Of a stretch of DNA of 7,951 bases, positions 5,710 through 7,951 are shown one piece after another. How positions within the stretch are numbered: position 1 is the stretch's first letter; each line of letters begins with the position of its first letter. This DNA comes from Flavobacteriaceae bacterium. Lineage in GTDB: Bacteria > Bacteroidota > Bacteroidia > Flavobacteriales > Flavobacteriaceae. Where the stretch lies: positions 1-7,951 of the forward strand of contig JAESTG010000339.1 in the NCBI GenBank assembly GCA_016763715.1, read 5' to 3'. The notes under the pieces were generated by a model. It was not told the origin of the DNA. It worked only from the letters and a program-made list of their open reading frames with translations, and did not search any database. Made by a program: the position numbers and the translations under genes.

Positions 5710-6813
5710 TTAATGTGCTTCATCGTGTTCTTCTACTGCCATTCCGAAATACAGTGCTGCAAGCATTGTAAATATATATGCCTGTAATAACGCCACTAAT
5801 ACTTCAATCAATGAAATTGCAAATGACAAAAAGAACGATAACGTACTTCCAATAATACTGTTAAACAAATACATTAAAGCTATTAAACTCATTAACACAA
5901 TGTGTCCTGCTTGCATATTTGCATAAAGACGTATTAATAAAGAAAATGGCTTAATAATAACCCCTAATAATTCAATAGGAGCTAATATGATTTTCATTGG
6001 AACAGGTACGCCTGGCATCCAGAAGATGTGTTTCCAATAATTTTTATTTGCTGTAAAGTTTGTGATTAAAAAAGTTAAAATGGCTAAAGAAAATGTAATA
6101 GCGATATTTCCTGTAACATTAACTCCTAATGGTGTTAAACCAAACATATTTAAAAACCAAACAAAGAAAAAGACAGTTAATAAAAAACTCATATACCTTT
6201 TGTAGTGTTTTTTACCAATATTAGGAATGGCAATATCATCTCTTACATAAAGTACAATTGGCTCAAAGAAACGACCTATGCCTTTTGCAATACCTCCGTT
6301 TTTACTATATGAATTCCCTAAACTTCTAAATAACAAAATCATTAAAAGACCTGTAAGTAAAATCATCATCACACTTTTAGTGATAGACAAATCCAAAGGC
6401 CTTACATTGGTAGGGTGATGGGACTCATCATAATTTATAATTCCCGAAGCATCGGTTTTATAAACCATCCCATGGTATATTTTGTAGTAATCACCTCCTG
6501 ATTCAGCCACTGTTGTTTCGTGATTAAATTTTGAAGATGAAAACACTTTCAATCCGTCATCCCATAAAATTACTGGTAACGGAAATCCAATATGTACTTT
6601 TTCGCCTGAAGCATCTGTGTATGACGCTAACCCAAAATCGTGAGAATCCTTTAAATGATGCTGAATAAACTCTTTTATTTCTGATTTTTTATCTGAATCT
6701 TTTTCATCTGAAGTATCTGGCGAAACTACCGCAGAAGCGTTTCCAACATATGAAATTGTGAAAATAAAAAATGTAACTATTCTAACTAAAGTTTTTCTTT
6801 GTATACCGAACAT
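5710..6813 (-). CDS. atpB: ATP synthase Fo subunit a, with exported N-terminal extension
   Basis: Subunit a is the stator channel that passes protons to and from the c-ring. At 367 residues it is about 100 longer than E. coli a (271). The extra length is N-terminal: a signal-peptide-like segment (1-28, ending NASA) and then a hydrophilic, Lys/Asp/Glu/His-rich region to about 140 that should lie in the periplasm. The membrane core follows, with helices near 146-163, 207-228, 233-252, 273-293, 303-320 and 325-357. The essential arginine is Arg295 in SLLIRLYANMQAGHIVLMSL (291-310), the counterpart of E. coli Arg210. The C-terminal helix has the conserved ALLQAYIFTMLAALYFGMAV. Long a subunits of this kind are usual in Bacteroidota, so this is a lineage trait rather than a fusion. 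The ATG at 6813 lies 27 nt from a good promoter. Confidence 0.97.
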   Translation of the reverse strand: MFGIQRKTLVRIVTFFIFTISYVGNASAVVSPDTSDEKDSDKKSEIKEFIQHHLKDSHDFGLASYTDASGEKVHIGFPLPVILWDDGLKVFSSSKFNHETTVAESGGDYYKIYHGMVYKTDASGIINYDESHHPTNVRPLDLSITKSVMMILLTGLLMILLFRSLGNSYSKNGGIAKGIGRFFEPIVLYVRDDIAIPNIGKKHYKRYMSFLLTVFFFVWFLNMFGLTPLGVNVTGNIAITFSLAILTFLITNFTANKNYWKHIFWMPGVPVPMKIILAPIELLGVIIKPFSLLIRLYANMQAGHIVLMSLIALMYLFNSIIGSTLSFFLSFAISLIEVLVALLQAYIFTMLAALYFGMAVEEHDEAH

Positions 6814-6839
6814 GTAAAATACGCCTTAAAAAATCGGTG

Positions 6840-6847
6840 CAAAAATA
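6840..6847 (-). promoter_or_regulatory. Promoter (-7 element) in front of atpB
   Basis: The minus strand reads TATTTTTG followed by CACC, an exact fit to the Bacteroidota -7 consensus TAnnTTTG used by the primary sigma factor. It is 27 nt upstream of the atpB ATG, implying a short leader of about 20 nt. The -33 region is a T-run rather than a clear TTTG. The site would let the structural genes be made independently of the bactofilin-atpZ transcript. Confidence 0.6.
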
Positions 6848-6866
6848 CTCTTAATAATGGGAAGGA

Positions 6867-6890
6867 AAAAAAAATTGCGGTATTTTTTTT
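6867..6890. terminator. A/T-only hairpin before atpB, possible weak terminator
   Basis: Eight A plus T (6867-6875) can pair with A plus eight T (6882-6890) around a TGCGGT loop, giving a 9-bp stem made only of A-T pairs. Read on the minus strand, the 3' arm is itself a U-run. It lies between the AtpI-like gene stop and the atpB promoter. The low stem stability makes it a doubtful terminator; it may instead be an A-tract upstream element of the promoter. Confidence 0.3.
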
Positions 6891-6906
6891 ATTATACTTT
6901 ATTTAC

Positions 6907-7293
6907 CTAGGCAGGCAGACTGTTAAGCTTTTTAGATAAAAAATATACCTCAAGAATTAAACAAACTACATAGGGCACGAAAAACGTTATAAATTCTATT
7001 GTTTCCATACTCCCATTTTTCTTATATGATGGAAGGAAAACTAAGAAAAAAACTACAAATTTTAATAAACTTCCACCAAAAAAAATAAAGCCTGCTTGGG
7101 CCGAATTTGGTTTTATATTTCGCTGCACTAAAAACAAAATTATAGCCGCTAACGCGAAATTGACCACATATGCTAGAACTATTTTATGTGCGAAAAGTTG
7201 TTTCTCCATACCATCTAAGACAAGTAAGTGGATGCCAAACACGACTAGCAAAGTTCCTAGCAGAGCTGTTAAAAATTTAATGCTTTTACTCAT
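6907..7293 (-). CDS. Four-helix membrane protein, AtpI-like
   Basis: The 128-residue protein is very hydrophobic, with four predicted membrane helices at about 7-26, 37-57, 67-87 and 98-118 and short charged connections (MEKQ, QRNIKPNS, PSYKKNGS). Length, helix number and location just before atpB match AtpI, which in other bacteria assists c-ring assembly. A lysine near the start of helix 3 (GGSLLKF) and a glutamate in helix 4 (ILEVYFLSKKL) recall that family. Overall it looks like the flavobacterial AtpI-position protein that I believe is filed as DUF6168, though I cannot confirm this by search. The start overlaps the end of atpZ by 8 nt, so translation is likely coupled. The ATG at 7293 (MSKSIKFL) is the natural start. 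The gene call is secure; the role in ATP synthase assembly is inferred from position. Confidence 0.85.
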   Translation of the reverse strand: MSKSIKFLTALLGTLLVVFGIHLLVLDGMEKQLFAHKIVLAYVVNFALAAIILFLVQRNIKPNSAQAGFIFFGGSLLKFVVFFLVFLPSYKKNGSMETIEFITFFVPYVVCLILEVYFLSKKLNSLPA

Positions 7294-7510
7294 CCAAATT
7301 TAGCTTATTGGTTTGTTTTACCACCAAGAATAATGAAATTCCAACTCCGACTAATGTGCAAATTGTAATATACATACGACCATTGTTGTTATAACTATAA
7401 TCCAACCACTTTCCTAACTGCACAAAGGCGTAGATAATCACTCCCATTTCAATGGCAATAGCACTCAAGGCAGCCCAACGTTTAAAGTCGCTTTTACCTT
7501 TGTCTTTCAT
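7286..7510 (-). CDS. atpZ: AtpZ/AtpI family small membrane protein
   Basis: This 74-residue protein has a basic N-terminus (MKDKGKSDFKRW) and two membrane helices (about 13-33 and 45-64) joined by the short segment LGKWLDYSYNNNGR. The LGKWLD motif at the end of helix 1 and the two-helix hairpin are typical of AtpZ/F0F1-ATPase-associated proteins. In other bacteria these are encoded before atpB and have been linked to c-ring or Fo assembly and, in alkaliphilic Bacillus, to divalent cation supply. The gene starts 6 nt after the bactofilin stop and overlaps the next gene by 8 nt, so all three are probably on one message. The family assignment is good; its exact activity here is unproven. It is small enough to be missed by length cut-offs. 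Confidence 0.85.
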   Translation of the reverse strand: MKDKGKSDFKRWAALSAIAIEMGVIIYAFVQLGKWLDYSYNNNGRMYITICTLVGVGISLFLVVKQTNKLNLDE

Positions 7511-7516
7511 AGAAAT

Positions 7517-7951
7517 CTATTCTGCTTGCTCAGCGGCAGGTTTCTTAAGGCGTTGTTGGCGGTCAAAAGGATGATTTTGCGCTTTCGCAGGTTCCACCTC
7601 TTTCACTGTAGCCGTGCCTAACTGAGTATTTTTTGCTTTTTCGGAGCCTCTCATTAAACAAGAAGCGTTGAAAACAGCTCCTGGCTCTACAGCCAGTTTT
7701 CCCACAATTACTTCTCCGTCTATGTGAGCACTAGGTTTTAAAGTTAAGGTGCCTGAAACATCCAAACTACCCTCAAACCTACCTTCAATATCTGCGTTTT
7801 CGCAGGTCATTTTTCCTATAATAACTCCTGTTTTACCAAGGACAACTTTCGAGGGATTCGTAATTGATCCTTCTATTTTTCCGTCGATTCTAAAAAAACC
7901 AGAGGAAACAATGTCTCCTTTTAAGTGAGTTCCTTCGTTAATTCTGTTTTG
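7517..7951 (-). CDS. Bactofilin (polymer-forming cytoskeletal protein), 5' end missing
   Basis: The frame is open from the right edge to a stop at 7517, giving 144 visible residues; the true start lies outside the window. An internal ATG at 7810 is not the start, because the bactofilin repeat pattern continues 47 codons upstream (NRINEGTHLKGDIVSSGFF, RIDGKIEGSI, VVLGKTGVIIGKM). The visible repeats, with glycine and aliphatic residues at regular intervals (RIDGKIEGS, DIEGRFEGSL, HIDGEVIVGKL), make the right-handed beta-helix of the DUF583/bactofilin domain to about residue 105. A polar, basic, proline- and glutamine-containing tail follows. Bactofilins polymerise into nucleotide-free filaments in the cytoplasm, often at the membrane, and organise cell shape or wall enzymes. 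It is joined to atpZ by only 6 nt, an intriguing but unexplained link to the ATP synthase genes. Confidence 0.93.
   Translation of the reverse strand, partial: QNRINEGTHLKGDIVSSGFFRIDGKIEGSITNPSKVVLGKTGVIIGKMTCENADIEGRFEGSLDVSGTLTLKPSAHIDGEVIVGKLAVEPGAVFNASCLMRGSEKAKNTQLGTATVKEVEPAKAQNHPFDRQQRLKKPAAEQAE

Noticed and set aside
6907..6920. GCAGGCAG motif at the 3' end of the AtpI-like gene as part of a dispersed repeat
   Set aside because: It is only a short half-site with no inverted partner nearby and is explained as codons for Leu-Pro-Ala plus stop.
1..7951. CRISPR arrays, tRNA or rRNA genes, insertion sequences, defence or toxin-antitoxin systems
   Set aside because: No repeat-spacer pattern, no RNA gene secondary structure, no transposase or terminal inverted repeats, and no recognisable defence domains were found; coding space is almost fully taken by housekeeping genes.

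Overview
The window is a slice of chromosome from a member of the Bacteroidota, most likely a flavobacterium. This rests on the low GC content, the split gene order atpB-E-F-H-A-G with no atpD or atpC beside it, the absence of Shine-Dalgarno-like leaders (A/U-rich leaders instead), a TAnnTTTG-type promoter before atpB, and an ATP synthase a subunit with a long exported N-terminal extension. Every gene I can support lies on the minus strand, so transcription runs from high to low coordinates. The genus is not determined.

Layout in transcription order. At 7951-7517 is the 3' part of a bactofilin gene that enters from outside the window. It is followed closely by a small AtpZ/AtpI-type membrane protein (7510-7286), and then, with an 8-nt overlap, by a four-helix membrane protein of AtpI-like size and position (7293-6907). 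A 93-bp gap holds an A/T hairpin and a good promoter. Next comes the ATP synthase cluster: atpB (a), atpE (c), atpF (b), atpH (delta), atpA (alpha) and atpG (gamma), from 6813 to 1781. It ends in a clear intrinsic terminator at 1688-1723. The beta and epsilon genes must lie elsewhere.

Below the terminator is a short spacer with a REP-like inverted repeat, then an apparent three-gene unit: a lipoprotein of unknown function (1548-1030), dUTPase (981-533) and an exported TPR protein (525 to the left edge, incomplete). The dUTPase gene carries a one-base deletion that splits it into two frames, although all five dUTPase motifs survive. This is either a sequencing error or a very recent inactivation.

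How it works together: the cluster encodes the whole Fo part (a, b, c) plus three of the five F1 subunits, and the two small membrane proteins before it probably help c-ring or Fo assembly. The c subunit lacks the sodium ligands, so proton coupling is inferred. The most interesting non-coding signal is the placement of strong hairpins: one with a U-run directly after atpE and one directly after atpA. These are the two points where subunit need falls sharply to the next gene (c-ring to b2, alpha3 to gamma1). This suggests expression tuning by partial termination or mRNA stabilisation. I see no defence system, mobile element, CRISPR array or novel gene cluster; the region is essentially housekeeping.
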